Positions 46,708 to 55,394 of a stretch of 64,000 nucleotides of DNA are shown here, piece by piece. Below the pieces are notes generated by a model. That model was not told the DNA's origin. It made no database searches and was given only the letters and a program-made list of their open reading frames with translations. The DNA is from CAWATZ01 sp963784995 (GTDB lineage: Bacteria > Planctomycetota > Planctomycetia > Gemmatales > Gemmataceae): NCBI GenBank assembly GCA_963784995.1, contig CAWATZ010000012.1, positions 186,001 through 250,000 on the forward strand, in the 5' to 3' direction. The position numbers and the translations under genes were made by a program. How positions within the stretch are numbered: position 1 is the first letter of the stretch; each line of letters starts with the position of its first letter.

Positions 46708-47223
46708 ATGCGCTCGTTCCGTACCCTGGGCTTGCTCGCCGGACCTTTGAGCGTCCTGCTGGCCGCCGGCCTGTTTCTCTGGCTGGCCTCTTCGGCCTGC
46801 TTCTCCTCCACCGAGCAGCCATTCTCCTCGTGGGGGATCTGGGAAGCGTACTCCCTGCTGGAACTGGAGGCACGCCGCGGGGAGCAACTCGAGGTCGAGA
46901 ACAAGCAGGTCGTTGCCGCCTGGAAGACCAAGGACCAAATCGCCAGGGACTGGATCGCGGGACGGTTGCCGTTTGCCGAGACGGTCGTTCAGTTCCGTGA
47001 GGTGGGGATGATTTGTCTGGAGCATCTGCGGGCCAACGTCGAACTGATTCCGGGCGATTCCCCGAAGGAACGCTGGAGCAACTACGTTTGCAACTGGATT
47101 CGTAACATGCCCATCAGCTATCCTGAGAGGGAGACGGTCCTGGCCCGGTTGGTGGCGGAACAGCAGGAGTACCTGGCGTCGGCAGCCGCACGCCAGCCAG
47201 CAGCGACCTCGATCGTCCGTTAG
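46708..47223 (+). CDS. Membrane-anchored protein of unknown function upstream of sigma/kinase pair
   Basis: A 171-residue product from ATG 46708 (GAGGAG upstream). One N-terminal membrane helix (LAGPLSVLLAAGLFLWLASS) is followed by a helical soluble domain (LLELEARRGEQLEVENKQVV, IARDWIAGRLPFAETVVQFR, NYVCNWIRNM). The domain layout and position before an ECF sigma gene resemble small planctomycete proteins seen beside such regulators, but no named family was recognised. Confidence 0.75.
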   Translation: MRSFRTLGLLAGPLSVLLAAGLFLWLASSACFSSTEQPFSSWGIWEAYSLLELEARRGEQLEVENKQVVAAWKTKDQIARDWIAGRLPFAETVVQFREVGMICLEHLRANVELIPGDSPKERWSNYVCNWIRNMPISYPERETVLARLVAEQQEYLASAAARQPAATSIVR

Positions 47224-47230
47224 CAGCGCT

Positions 47231-47385
47231 CTTCTCCCCTCTCCCCAGCGGGGAGAGGGGTTGTGGGCGAGGGGAAGAGCTCGACTGATTTATCGTTTCG
47301 CGCTGACCCGGTTGAGCGCGAAACGATAAATCAAAACCCTTCCTCTCACCCCCAACCCCTCTCCCCAGCGGGGAGAGGGGAGAAG
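47231..47385. repeat. Composite palindrome with family G ends and an 18-bp inner stem
   Basis: Outer halves CTTCTCCCCTCTCCCC...GGGGAGAGGGG are inverted copies of each other. The centre is GATTTATCGTTTCGCGCT (47287-47304) with its exact complement at 47315-47332 around GACCCGGTTG. Each outer half is also a hairpin itself, so three stems can form. It separates 47223 from the sigma gene at 47423. Confidence 0.9.
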
Positions 47386-47422
47386 GAACTCCGCCCCTGA
47401 CTAAACGATCCAGGTGCCAGCC

Positions 47423-48028
47423 ATGACGGAAGATCCGGAAGTCCTCTTGCAGGAGGCCCAGGCGGGCAACTCGGCGACGCTCGGGCAGTTGCTCGAAGGG
47501 TATCGGCGTTACCTGGCCTTGCTGGCCCGCGTCCAGATCGGCCAGCGCTTGCAGGGCAAGGTGGATGCCTCGGACCTGGTCCAGGAGACGTTCCTGGAGG
47601 CCCATCGCAATTTCCCGCGCTTCCAGGGGAGCAGCGAGGGGCAGTTTGTCGCCTGGCTGCGGCAGATCCTGGCGACGACCCTGGCCGACCTGCTGCGGCG
47701 CTACCTTGGCACCCAGGGACGCGACGTGCGCCTGGAGCGGGAGATCGGCGACGCCTTCGACCGCTCCTCCGTGCTGCTCGGCGGCGGCCTGGCGGCGCCG
47801 CAACCGTCCCCCAGCCAGCAAGCCTCGCGGCGCGAGCAGGCCGTGCTGCTGGCCAACGCCCTGGATGAATTGCCCGAAGATTACCGCGAGGTGCTTGTCC
47901 TGCGCCATCTGGAGGGGCTGTCGTTTCCGGAAGTCGCCCAGCGGATGGGACGGAGCCTGGATAGCGTGCAGAAGCTGTGGATGCGCGGCCTGGCCCGGCT
48001 GCGGCAGATCATGGGAGACGGGACGTGA
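47423..48028 (+). CDS. ECF-type sigma factor (second sigma/kinase pair)
   Basis: A 201-residue sigma factor: region 2 VDASDLVQETFLEAHRNFPR and WLRQILATTLADLLRRYL, region 4 LPEDYREVLVLRHLEGLSFP with the HTH VAQRMGRSLDSVQKLWMRGL. It is closely patterned on the ECF at 7692 but only moderately similar. ATG 47423 has AGGTG upstream; a GTG three codons earlier is the alternative. The stop codon overlaps the GTG of the kinase gene (GTGA). Confidence 0.9.
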   Translation: MTEDPEVLLQEAQAGNSATLGQLLEGYRRYLALLARVQIGQRLQGKVDASDLVQETFLEAHRNFPRFQGSSEGQFVAWLRQILATTLADLLRRYLGTQGRDVRLEREIGDAFDRSSVLLGGGLAAPQPSPSQQASRREQAVLLANALDELPEDYREVLVLRHLEGLSFPEVAQRMGRSLDSVQKLWMRGLARLRQIMGDGT

Positions 48029-50298
48029 ACCCAGCAACGGAACCGTTCGAGACCGACGCGGACGATCCGCGTCTGTTCCAGGCCGTGCAGGAGTATCAGC
48101 GCGAGCTGGAGGCCGGCCGGCGGCCCGAGCGGCGGGCCTTTGCCGCCCGCTTTCCCGACCTGGCCGAGGCCCTGGCGCCCTACCTGGACGCCCTGGACAT
48201 GGTCCACGCCGCGGCCGAGCTGCTGCCCTGTCCGTCCGGCAACCGCTCCACCCCGGTCACTGCCGAGATTCCGCCCGAGCCGCTGGGCGACTTCCACATT
48301 GTCCGCGAGATCGGCCGGGGCGGCATGGGCATCGTTTACGAGGCGGTGCAGCGCTCGCTGGGCCGGCGCGTGGCCCTGAAGGTGCTTCCCTTTGCCGCCG
48401 CCCTCGACGCCCGCCAGCTGCAGCGCTTCAAGAACGAGGCCCAGGCCGCCGCCCATCTGCACCACAGCAACATCGTTCCCGTCTACGCGGTCGGCAGCGA
48501 GCGCGGCGTCCACTATTACGCCATGCAGCTGATCCAGGGTCAGAACCTGGCCGCCCTGGTCCAGGAGCTGCGCCGGGGCAGCGTCCCCAGCACCATCGAC
48601 TACCACTCGAACTCGGAGCTCGGAACTCGGAACTCGGAGCGGAAAACCAGTTCCGCGCTCCGAGTTCCGCGCTCTGAGCTGGGGCAGACCCGGACCAACC
48701 TGGGATCGCAGCTCTCCACCCAGTGGTCCAATCGGGCCCGGGACTTCTTCCGCACCATTGCCCGGCTGACGGCGCAGGCGGCGGAGGCCCTCGACTACGC
48801 CCACGGCATGGGCATCGTTCACCGCGACGTCAAGCCGGCCAACCTGCTGGTGGACCATTCCGGCAACGTCTGGGTCACCGACTTCGGCCTGGCCCAGTTC
48901 CACGCCGACGCCAGCCTGACCCAGACCGGCGACCTGCTCGGCACGGTGCGCTACATGAGCCCCGAACAGGCCGGCGGGCAGAGTGTCCTGATCGATCACC
49001 GCACCGACGTTTACTCCCTGGGAGCGACCCTGTACGAGCTGCTGACGCTCCGGCCGATCTTCGACGGGGCCAATCGTCAGCTTCTCCTGAACCAGATCCT
49101 GCACGAGGAGCCGATGGCGCCGCGGGCCGTGGACCGGGCCATTCCGCCGGAGCTGGAGACGGTCGTCCTGAAGGCGGTCGCCAAGGTCCCAGCCGAGCGT
49201 TACAGCACCGCGGGCGAGCTGGCCGACGACCTGCACCGCTTTCTCCGCCACGAGCCGATCCAGGCCCGGCGTCCGACCGTGGTGCAGCGGGTGCGCAAGT
49301 GGTTCCGCCGGCATCCCGGCATCCTGGTCGCCGGGGCGGTCCTGCTCATGCTGGTGGCGGCCGGTTCCCTCTTCAGCGCCGGGCTCGTCCAGCGGGCCTA
49401 CGACCGGGAACGGCAGCGGGCCGAGGAGGCGGAGGACCAGTTCCGGCTCGCCCGCCAGTCGGTGGACCGGATGATCCAGCTGGCCGAGCGGGAGCTGGGC
49501 GACCACCCCAACCTGCGCGGCTTGCGCAAGCAGATCCTGGAAGATGCCCTGGTCTACTACCAGAAGTTCACGGAGCGTTCCCGCGACGATCCGAGGATGC
49601 AAAAGGACCTCTCGGCCACCCGCGAGCGCGTCCAGAAGATCCTCGCCGACCTGGCCGTCCTGCAGGGAGCGTGGCGTTTCTCCCTGCTGAGAGAACCAGC
49701 GGTCCTTGATGACCTGGGTCTGTCGGAGGAGCAGCGTCAGGACCTGAAGGAACTGTCGGACGGCCTGGACAAAAAGTTCAAGGACCTTCATCATCGCCTG
49801 GCCCCGGAGGAACAGAAGCCGCGCTTCCTTGCGCTGGCCCGTGCCAACGAGGCCGCCTTCAATGACATCCTGAGCCCAGAGCAGGGCCGTCGTCTCTGGC
49901 AGATCGCCCTGCAACGCCAGGGTCCGTCGGCCTTCCGCGAAGCAGAGATCGTGACGGAGCTGAATTTGACGGCGAGCCAGCGCGAACGCATCCGCGTCAT
50001 CGAGGCCGGCGTCTTTCCCCCCGGTGGACCGGGAGGTTTTCCGATGAAGCGCGAGGAAGCGATGAAAAAGGCCATGCAGCAGATCACCGGAACAGAGGGT
50101 GGTGTGCTGACACCGGAACAAAGGACACGCTGGCAGGCGATGACCGGCAAGCCGTTCAAGGCCGCCTTCGCCTTTCCGTGGGCCGGTCCCCCGGGGCCCC
50201 CTCGCCCTCCGGGCCCGCACGGACCGCAACGGCAAGGCGACAAAAAGCCGAAGAAGGGCGACCCGCCGCCGAGAGAATTTCGTCCGGATCGCCCTTGA
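48025..50298 (+). CDS. Membrane Ser/Thr protein kinase with helical C-terminal domain
   Basis: A 757-residue product starting at GTG 48025 with GGGAG upstream. The N-terminal region is followed by a Hanks kinase domain: GRGGMGIVYEA (near 97), VALKVLPF, HRDVKPANLLV (near 266), DFGLAQF (near 286), SPEQAGG. Between the kinase lobes lies an insert whose residues 195-219 are encoded by a palindrome (48607-48680). One membrane helix (about 431-455) precedes a helical domain (EEAEDQFRLARQSVDRMIQL, ... MQKDLSATRERVQKILADL) and a Pro/Gly/Lys-rich tail. Unlike the kinase at 8321 it has no WD40 repeats. Confidence 0.93.
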   Translation: MNPATEPFETDADDPRLFQAVQEYQRELEAGRRPERRAFAARFPDLAEALAPYLDALDMVHAAAELLPCPSGNRSTPVTAEIPPEPLGDFHIVREIGRGGMGIVYEAVQRSLGRRVALKVLPFAAALDARQLQRFKNEAQAAAHLHHSNIVPVYAVGSERGVHYYAMQLIQGQNLAALVQELRRGSVPSTIDYHSNSELGTRNSERKTSSALRVPRSELGQTRTNLGSQLSTQWSNRARDFFRTIARLTAQAAEALDYAHGMGIVHRDVKPANLLVDHSGNVWVTDFGLAQFHADASLTQTGDLLGTVRYMSPEQAGGQSVLIDHRTDVYSLGATLYELLTLRPIFDGANRQLLLNQILHEEPMAPRAVDRAIPPELETVVLKAVAKVPAERYSTAGELADDLHRFLRHEPIQARRPTVVQRVRKWFRRHPGILVAGAVLLMLVAAGSLFSAGLVQRAYDRERQRAEEAEDQFRLARQSVDRMIQLAERELGDHPNLRGLRKQILEDALVYYQKFTERSRDDPRMQKDLSATRERVQKILADLAVLQGAWRFSLLREPAVLDDLGLSEEQRQDLKELSDGLDKKFKDLHHRLAPEEQKPRFLALARANEAAFNDILSPEQGRRLWQIALQRQGPSAFREAEIVTELNLTASQRERIRVIEAGVFPPGGPGGFPMKREEAMKKAMQQITGTEGGVLTPEQRTRWQAMTGKPFKAAFAFPWAGPPGPPRPPGPHGPQRQGDKKPKKGDPPPREFRPDRP
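48607..48680. repeat. Palindromic repeat inside the kinase gene (family I)
   Basis: Imperfect inverted repeat built of the unit CGGAACTCGGA: left CTCGGAACTCGGAACTCGG, centre GGAAAACCAGTTCC, right CGCTCCGAGTTCCGCGCTCT. It is in frame, encodes GTRNSERKTSSALRVPRSEL and sits in the loop between kinase lobes where insertions are tolerated. Confidence 0.8.
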
Positions 50299-50321
50299 TG
50301 GAAGCGGCCGTTCGTCCTGGT

Positions 50322-51536
50322 TCACGCCCAGAACCCATGCTGGTTGCCGCGGCAGCCCAGCGCCCGATACACCGCATCGACCAGCGCCTGGCCGCGCTCG
50401 TTGAGCAGCACGCCCCGGCCTTGCTTGTTCATCGTATAACCGAACGCCAGCCGGGCGGCCGGGTCGGCGAACCCCAGCGAGCCGCCCATGCCCGGATGGC
50501 CGAACGCCGACTCCGACAGGACCAGGCTGTCGGTCGCGCCCGGCGGTCCCCGGCGATTGTCCGACGACTTCACAAACCCCAGTCCGAAGCGCACCCCAAT
50601 CAGCAGCACCGCATCGACCGCGCTGGCCGAGCTGACCGCTCCCATCGCCTGCAACACGTCCGCATCGACCAGGTGGACGCCGTCCTGGGCCCCGCCCAGG
50701 GCCAGCGGATTGTACAGCCCGGCCAGGCCGCGGGCATTGGTGATGCCGCCCTGGCTGGGCAGCACCGCCGCGTGGGCCTGGCGTGAGTCGTGCTCCCCCG
50801 GCCGCAGACCCGTGTTGTGGACGATCAGCGCCTGCAAGCTGTGCGGGTCCTGGTTCAGGCGTGCCAGGAACCGCCAGGGCGTCTCGCTGGCCGGCAGAGC
50901 GTCGGGCTTGATGGTCGGCGCCACCCGGCCCTCCTCCGACTCGGGCAATCCCAGGTGCAAATCGAGCTGCAGCGGCGCGGTGATTTCGTCGCGGACGAAC
51001 GTGCTCAGGTCCCGCCCGGAGATGCGACGCACCACTTCGCCGACCAGGTGGCCGAAGGTGAAAGCGTGATAGCCCTGCCGGCTGCCCGGTTCCCAGAATG
51101 GCGTTTCCTGGGCGAGGGTTGCGACGGTGTAATCCCAGTCGAACAGGCCGCCCGGCCGCAGCGGCTGGTGGACGCCGGGAAGCCCCGCCTGATGGTTGAG
51201 CAACCAGCGGACCGGGATCGTCTCCTTGCCGTTGGCTCCGAACTCGGGCCAGTAGCGGGCCACCGGCGCGTCCAGGTCGAGCTGCCCGCGCGAGACCAGC
51301 ACGTGAGCGGCCAGGGCGACGATGCCCTTGGTGCAGGACCAGACGACGCCGATGGTGTCGCGCTCCCAGGGCCGGCTGCGGGCCCGGTCGGCGAAGCCGC
51401 CCCAGAGGTCCACCACCGTCCGCCCCTCGACCAGCACGCAGACGGAGGCCCCCACCTCGCCGCGGTCGCGGAAGTTGCGCTCCAACTCCTCGCGGACGGC
51501 CTGGAAACGCGGATCGCAATGGCCCTGGATGGTCAT
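50322..51536 (-). CDS. Serine hydrolase of the beta-lactamase/family VIII esterase fold
   Basis: A 404-residue cytoplasmic-looking protein (no signal peptide). The SxxK nucleophile is Ser67 in WSCTKG, the Tyr of the second motif lies in GSRQGYHAFTFGHLVGEV, and HPGMGGSLGFADP replaces the KTG box. Domain layout: RGEVGASVCVLVEGRTVVDL, VRWLLNHQAGLP, LGLPESEEGRVAPTIKP. These features are typical of EstB-like esterases rather than true beta-lactamases. The substrate is unknown. Convergent with the kinase gene, 23 bases apart. Confidence 0.88.
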   Translation of the reverse strand: MTIQGHCDPRFQAVREELERNFRDRGEVGASVCVLVEGRTVVDLWGGFADRARSRPWERDTIGVVWSCTKGIVALAAHVLVSRGQLDLDAPVARYWPEFGANGKETIPVRWLLNHQAGLPGVHQPLRPGGLFDWDYTVATLAQETPFWEPGSRQGYHAFTFGHLVGEVVRRISGRDLSTFVRDEITAPLQLDLHLGLPESEEGRVAPTIKPDALPASETPWRFLARLNQDPHSLQALIVHNTGLRPGEHDSRQAHAAVLPSQGGITNARGLAGLYNPLALGGAQDGVHLVDADVLQAMGAVSSASAVDAVLLIGVRFGLGFVKSSDNRRGPPGATDSLVLSESAFGHPGMGGSLGFADPAARLAFGYTMNKQGRGVLLNERGQALVDAVYRALGCRGNQHGFWA

Positions 51537-51624
51537 GGTGCTGTCTCGGGGATGGTTCCGGGGGGCGGTTGGGCGTCTTTCTGGATTAAGAGCGAGCGGA
51601 CAAAAGCGAGGCGTTGTTCCCCCT

Positions 51625-51684
51625 CACAAGCCCGAAGCGCCAGCGAGGGAAGATGTTATCCCTCGCTGGCGCTTCGGGCTTGTG
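51625..51684. repeat. Palindrome family E encoding the tail of a DUF4058 protein (copy E2)
   Basis: Arms 51625-51650 and 51659-51684, 26-bp perfect inverted repeat of CACAAGCCCGAAGCGCCAGC..., 8-base loop. The right arm is the 3' end of the minus-strand gene 51656-52459: it encodes QARSASEG, and its TAA stop lies at the arm/loop border. Confidence 0.92.
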
Positions 51685-52459
51685 CAGGTTCGCTCGACCG
51701 GGCACGTTCCAGGGTCCAGGTCAGCTCGTCGCCCCGGAGGGAAACTGGCGGCGGCTGGTTGTAGTCGATGGAACGGGCATAGCGGCCGCGTTCATAGGTG
51801 GTGGCGAAGACGGCGGCGAGATCGATCCAGACCGGTGGGTCCGGCAGAAGCAGAGGAATGGGGATCGGGGGCAGCGGTTGCCGCATCGTCCAGGCGTAGA
51901 CGTCGCAGTCGGACCGGCGCGTGGCGTCGGCGACGAGGGCGAAGTACTGGCCGGCCGGGTAGTCGTCTCCAAGGGGAATCCGCTGGCCCTTGAGCAGCAG
52001 GTCCACCTCGACCAGGTGGACGGGGTGGTGCAGCAGGGTGTTGCGCCGGGCCAGGTAGACGCTGCGGTCGGGCTCTTCCTTGTTGGGGGGGGACAGCAGT
52101 TCCAGGATGGCAACGAGCGTCCGGTCGCGGCGATGAAGCACCTGGATGAAGGTCTCGCGGGTCTCCTCCTCGATCAGCAGCGGGACGACGACCGGCTCCA
52201 GTGTCGCCACGCCGCCAGCGGCGGGGGCAGTTCCGGGAGTTCGCGGCGTGCGGGTAACAGTCACGTCGGGTTCAAACCGTCGGATCTTCTGGGGATGCAC
52301 CTCGACGAGGTTGACACGCTCGTCGATCCGCGCTTCGTAATGATCAGCCAACCGGTCCGCCAGGGCCTCACACCAGTAGTTGATGAAACGGGCATGGAAA
52401 TCGGACCAGAAGGCCGGATTCTCCAGATACGGGTCCATTCCAGGAAAGGGGCTTGGCAT
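51656..52459 (-). CDS. DUF4058 family protein with palindrome-encoded C-terminus
   Basis: A 267-residue product beginning MPSPFPGMDPYLENPAFWSD, the diagnostic start of DUF4058, followed by FHARFINYWCEALADRLADH, TLVAILELLSPPNKEEPDRS and HLVEVDLLLKGQRIPL. The LELLSPxNK and VEVDLL patterns resemble a nuclease-like core, and DUF4058 has been considered PD-(D/E)XK-like, but this is not proven. GGGAGAAA precedes ATG 52459. The last eight residues come from palindrome E2, implying the original stop has been displaced. Divergent to a second DUF4058-like gene. Confidence 0.87.
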   Translation of the reverse strand: MPSPFPGMDPYLENPAFWSDFHARFINYWCEALADRLADHYEARIDERVNLVEVHPQKIRRFEPDVTVTRTPRTPGTAPAAGGVATLEPVVVPLLIEEETRETFIQVLHRRDRTLVAILELLSPPNKEEPDRSVYLARRNTLLHHPVHLVEVDLLLKGQRIPLGDDYPAGQYFALVADATRRSDCDVYAWTMRQPLPPIPIPLLLPDPPVWIDLAAVFATTYERGRYARSIDYNQPPPVSLRGDELTWTLERARSSEPAQARSASEG

Positions 52460-52768
52460 AATCGTTTCTCCCAGGGGGCGACTTTTACCCCTTGAGATTA
52501 GCATTCCTGCGGGAAGAATACCAGCGCGGCAGGCCTGCGTGCCCTGCCTGCCAAAGTTTGAGGGTTGGCGGACAGGCCAGAGCGTGCCCGTGCTTGTCGG
52601 ACAGATGCCACTGCGGGTCAAAATCGTGCCTGCCTGCCATCTGCCAGGGTATTCGGGCCTACGCTGCTTGACATCGGTTGACAGCCATTTAGGATGAAAG
52701 ACGGGCTTCCTGGCCCGACATCCCGGGCTGAGTGACTGAGCGCGTCGAATACGGGGAGGAAACAAGCC
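52460..52768. other. Divergent promoter region of two DUF4058-type genes
   Basis: 309 bases with no coding frame. It contains GGCAGGCCTGC (52537-52547) and several GCCTGC/GCAGGC repeats, and TTGACA at 52668-52673 without a clear -10 partner. I see no RNA gene. Confidence 0.4.
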
Positions 52769-53488
52769 ATGCCGCTCCGCGACCACTTCCATCCGCCCCT
52801 GGACAAACGCACTTCGTGGGAGGGCCTCCACGGGGGTTGGCCGGCGATGATCGTTCAACGGCTGAACTCGATCCTGCCGCTGCGCTACGTCGCCGGTCCG
52901 CGCGTTCACCTGGGGACCGAGATCGAGAGCACCGTGGCGAATGGCGAGCAAGACGAGTCGGACTTCCCTGCCTTTTCTGGCGACAACGGCACGACCTGGC
53001 AGCTTTCTGAGCCAAGCATCGCTGTCGAAACCGACCTCGTGAACACCGATGAATACGAAGTGCAGGTCTACGACGTCGAGCACGGGCGGCGTCTGGTGGC
53101 AGTTGTGGAGATCGTCAGCCCCGCCAACAAGGACCGTCCCGAACACCGCCAGGTGTTCGTCGCGAAGTGTGAGGCGCTGTTGCGGAAGGGCGTCTCGGTA
53201 GCCATCGTCGATCTGATCACCGCGCGTCACTTCAACCTCTATGCGGAGCTGCTGGACCTGATCGGCCACAGCGACCCAACGCTTGGGCCCAGGCCGCCAG
53301 CGATCTGCGCCGCCGCGTGCCGCTGGATCGAGCGCGGCCGCAAACGCATCCTGGAGACGTGGTCGCACGTGCTGAGGATCGGCGAGCCGCCGCCGACGCT
53401 GCCGTTGTGGCTGGCCGAGAACTTCGCGGTGCCGCTGGAACTGAAGGCGAGCTACGAGGAGACCTGCCGCGTGCTGCGCATCGCCTGA
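52769..53488 (+). CDS. Second DUF4058-like protein
   Basis: A 239-residue product, MPLRDHFHPPLDKRTSWEGL ... YEVQVYDVEHGRRLVAVVEI VSPANKDRPEHRQVFVAKCE (split here for length) ... VSVAIVDLITARHFNLYAEL. It shares with DUF4058 the VEIVSPANK segment and the following VxVxIVDL strand, but has a different N-terminus, common in planctomycetes. GGGGAGGAA precedes ATG 52769. Function unknown; a nuclease-like fold is a possibility. Confidence 0.82.
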   Translation: MPLRDHFHPPLDKRTSWEGLHGGWPAMIVQRLNSILPLRYVAGPRVHLGTEIESTVANGEQDESDFPAFSGDNGTTWQLSEPSIAVETDLVNTDEYEVQVYDVEHGRRLVAVVEIVSPANKDRPEHRQVFVAKCEALLRKGVSVAIVDLITARHFNLYAELLDLIGHSDPTLGPRPPAICAAACRWIERGRKRILETWSHVLRIGEPPPTLPLWLAENFAVPLELKASYEETCRVLRIA

Positions 53489-53747
53489 CCTGTCGGGGTG
53501 TTTCGGGCGGGCGGACAGCCAGGGGCAGGCACCTTCACCCCATCCGAGAATCCGGTCAGACCGCATCCCGCCGAAGAAGTCGCTGGAGTAAAATACCTGA
53601 TGGCCCAGGTGGAGGGACAAATGGCAGAGCATGGTTCGTCGGGGACGAGACTCCAAGAGTGGCCGACGACCACAAAAGGACTACGCTTCGCGTGGCCGAC
53701 CCATTGAGGGAAACTGACATCGAAGAGGCCGTCACGAGGTGTCTAGA
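53489..53747. other. Intergenic region before the DUF4365 operon
   Basis: 259 bases, slightly AT-richer than the preceding genes. Short frames exist on both strands but none shows homology or a good start. The ribosome site GAGGTG at its end belongs to the next gene. Confidence 0.4.
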
Positions 53748-54245
53748 ATGCACGTAGATCAGCGCAAGGAGCAGTTCAGCCGCGCCTACGTACTGGCTGT
53801 GGCTGCGGCCGCTGGTTATGCCTGGTATCAGCCGAGCGTGGACGATGACAGTATCGACCTGGGGTTGGCGGCAAAAGGTGGAGGCAGCACGATTCGCTCT
53901 CCGCGGCTCGAATTGCAGCTCAAGTGCCACGCCGCCGAGACGCCAGCGGGCAGTCACTTCAGCCATGACCTGAAGATCAAGAATTACGAGGACTTGCGCG
54001 ACGTGTCCGTTCAGGTGCCGCGTCTGCTGGTCGTGGTCCTTGTACCGGAGGATGTCGCCGCCTGGATGACCGCTACGGAGAATGAACTCGTGCTGCGGCG
54101 CTGTGGATGCTGGGCGAGTTTGCGCGGGCTCCCGCCCACGACGAACCAGACCAAAGTCGCCGTGTCGATTCCGCGTGCCCAGCTGTTCCATCCTGGATCA
54201 CTTCAGACTATGATGGAGCGGATCAGTCTGGGAGGCATGCCATGA
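53748..54245 (+). CDS. DUF4365 protein, candidate PD-(D/E)XK-type nuclease
   Basis: A 165-residue product. The N-terminal KEQFSRAYVLAVAAAAGYAW, then SIDLGLAA and the strand PRLELQLKCHA, is the DUF4365 layout. Glu8, Asp37 and Gln57-x-Lys59 fit the E...D...(E/Q)xK arrangement of restriction-endonuclease-like folds. The second half (YEDLRDVSVQVPRLLVVVLV, EELVLRRCGCWASLRGLP) is typical of the family. GAGGTG precedes ATG 53748. The stop overlaps the next start as ATGA, so the two proteins are made together. Role: candidate defence or DNA-processing nuclease (inference). Confidence 0.8.
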   Translation: MHVDQRKEQFSRAYVLAVAAAAGYAWYQPSVDDDSIDLGLAAKGGGSTIRSPRLELQLKCHAAETPAGSHFSHDLKIKNYEDLRDVSVQVPRLLVVVLVPEDVAAWMTATENELVLRRCGCWASLRGLPPTTNQTKVAVSIPRAQLFHPGSLQTMMERISLGGMP

Positions 54246-55381
54246 ACGTTGACATTCGCGACGTGGAAGCGATGAAGGTGCTGCGCCCTCTGGAAGTTGC
54301 GGCCTATTTGCGGTCGCGCGGTTGGACCTCTCGGGAAGCGGCGTCTGGCCGGGCGACGGTTTGGGCCCTGAGGGTCGCGGTCGATGAATACGAAGCATTG
54401 TTGCCGCTCGATCCGTCAATCCGGGACTTTGCTCTGCGGATGGGGGACATTCTCCACGTCCTGGCGGCTGCGGAGAAGCGCTCTCAGGATGCGATCTACG
54501 CGGACCTCCTGACCACGACGGCGGACGTGGTGCGGATTCACCTGGAAGACCCCGACCTGCGCGACGGCACGTTGCCGATCGAGGAAAACCCTCGGATCGC
54601 TCAGAAGGCCCGCGATCTGATGCTGGCGGCGGCCTGCGCGGCCACCGAAGCCCGTCCGGTCTGGCACACGCGGAAGCCGGCCGAGGCGGTCGAGGAAGTC
54701 CGCAAGGTGCGGATCGGCCAGACCGGGCGCGGCAGCTATGTCATCACAATCATCACCCGCGTCCGTCCCGAATTGCACCTGGCCGAGGGCAAGCTCTTTG
54801 ACATCGAGGTTCCCTTTGAGCGGCGCATGACGCAAACCCTGGCTTCCTCCCTGTTCCACCTGGAACGGGCGGCGGAGACAGCCGCGCTTTCGGGCGAGTT
54901 CAAGGCGTTCGATGGGGCGATCGGCCGTGGAGTGAGCGCGAACCTGTGCGATGCCGTCGCTGGCCTGGGAGGAGAGGAAGACCGCTTCCGCAACCTGGAG
55001 TTTACCTTCTCCTGGTCGCCGGCCCGGCCGCCGGACGCGGACATGGTGCGGCGCATCCGGTTCACGGCGGATCGGCTTCCGGTGATCCGGGAGGCTGGCC
55101 GGCTGTTGCGGGAACGGGCTCCCGTTGCGGATTTCGAGCTGGAAGGGGCCGTCGTCAAGCTGGAGCGAGCCGAAGGAGCGCGGATCGGCAAGGTGACCAT
55201 TCTGGGCCAGGTCGAAGACAGACCGCGTCGCGTCGTGGTGGAGTTGGGCGATCCGGACTACCACCTCGCGGTCCTGGCGCACGACCAGGGCAAGGCGCTG
55301 CGCTGCTTCGGCTCGCTGGTGCGCGAAGGGCGGACGCTGCTTCTCCGGGAGCCGCGGGAAATCGCGGTGGTGGAGGATTGA
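54242..55381 (+). CDS. Unknown protein coupled to the DUF4365 gene
   Basis: A 379-residue product from ATG 54242. No motif for catalysis recognised. The N-terminal ~150 residues are helical (LRPLEVAAYLRSRGWTSREA, RMGDILHVLAAAEKRSQDAI). The central part (GSYVITIITRVRPELHLAEG, PFERRMTQTLASSLFHLERA) and the C-terminal beta-rich part (EGAVVKLERAEGARIGKVTI, DYHLAVLAHDQGKALRCFGS) look like two further domains, the last OB- or SH3-like. Translational coupling makes it the obligate partner of the DUF4365 protein; it may be a sensor or DNA-binding subunit (inference). Confidence 0.78.
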   Translation: MNVDIRDVEAMKVLRPLEVAAYLRSRGWTSREAASGRATVWALRVAVDEYEALLPLDPSIRDFALRMGDILHVLAAAEKRSQDAIYADLLTTTADVVRIHLEDPDLRDGTLPIEENPRIAQKARDLMLAAACAATEARPVWHTRKPAEAVEEVRKVRIGQTGRGSYVITIITRVRPELHLAEGKLFDIEVPFERRMTQTLASSLFHLERAAETAALSGEFKAFDGAIGRGVSANLCDAVAGLGGEEDRFRNLEFTFSWSPARPPDADMVRRIRFTADRLPVIREAGRLLRERAPVADFELEGAVVKLERAEGARIGKVTILGQVEDRPRRVVVELGDPDYHLAVLAHDQGKALRCFGSLVREGRTLLLREPREIAVVED

Positions 55382-55394
55382 ATCCCGGGAACGG

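Noticed and set aside
47881..51519. 1212-codon minus-strand open frame
   Set aside because: It covers the second kinase and the esterase in a non-matching frame; both real genes show full family motifs in other frames.
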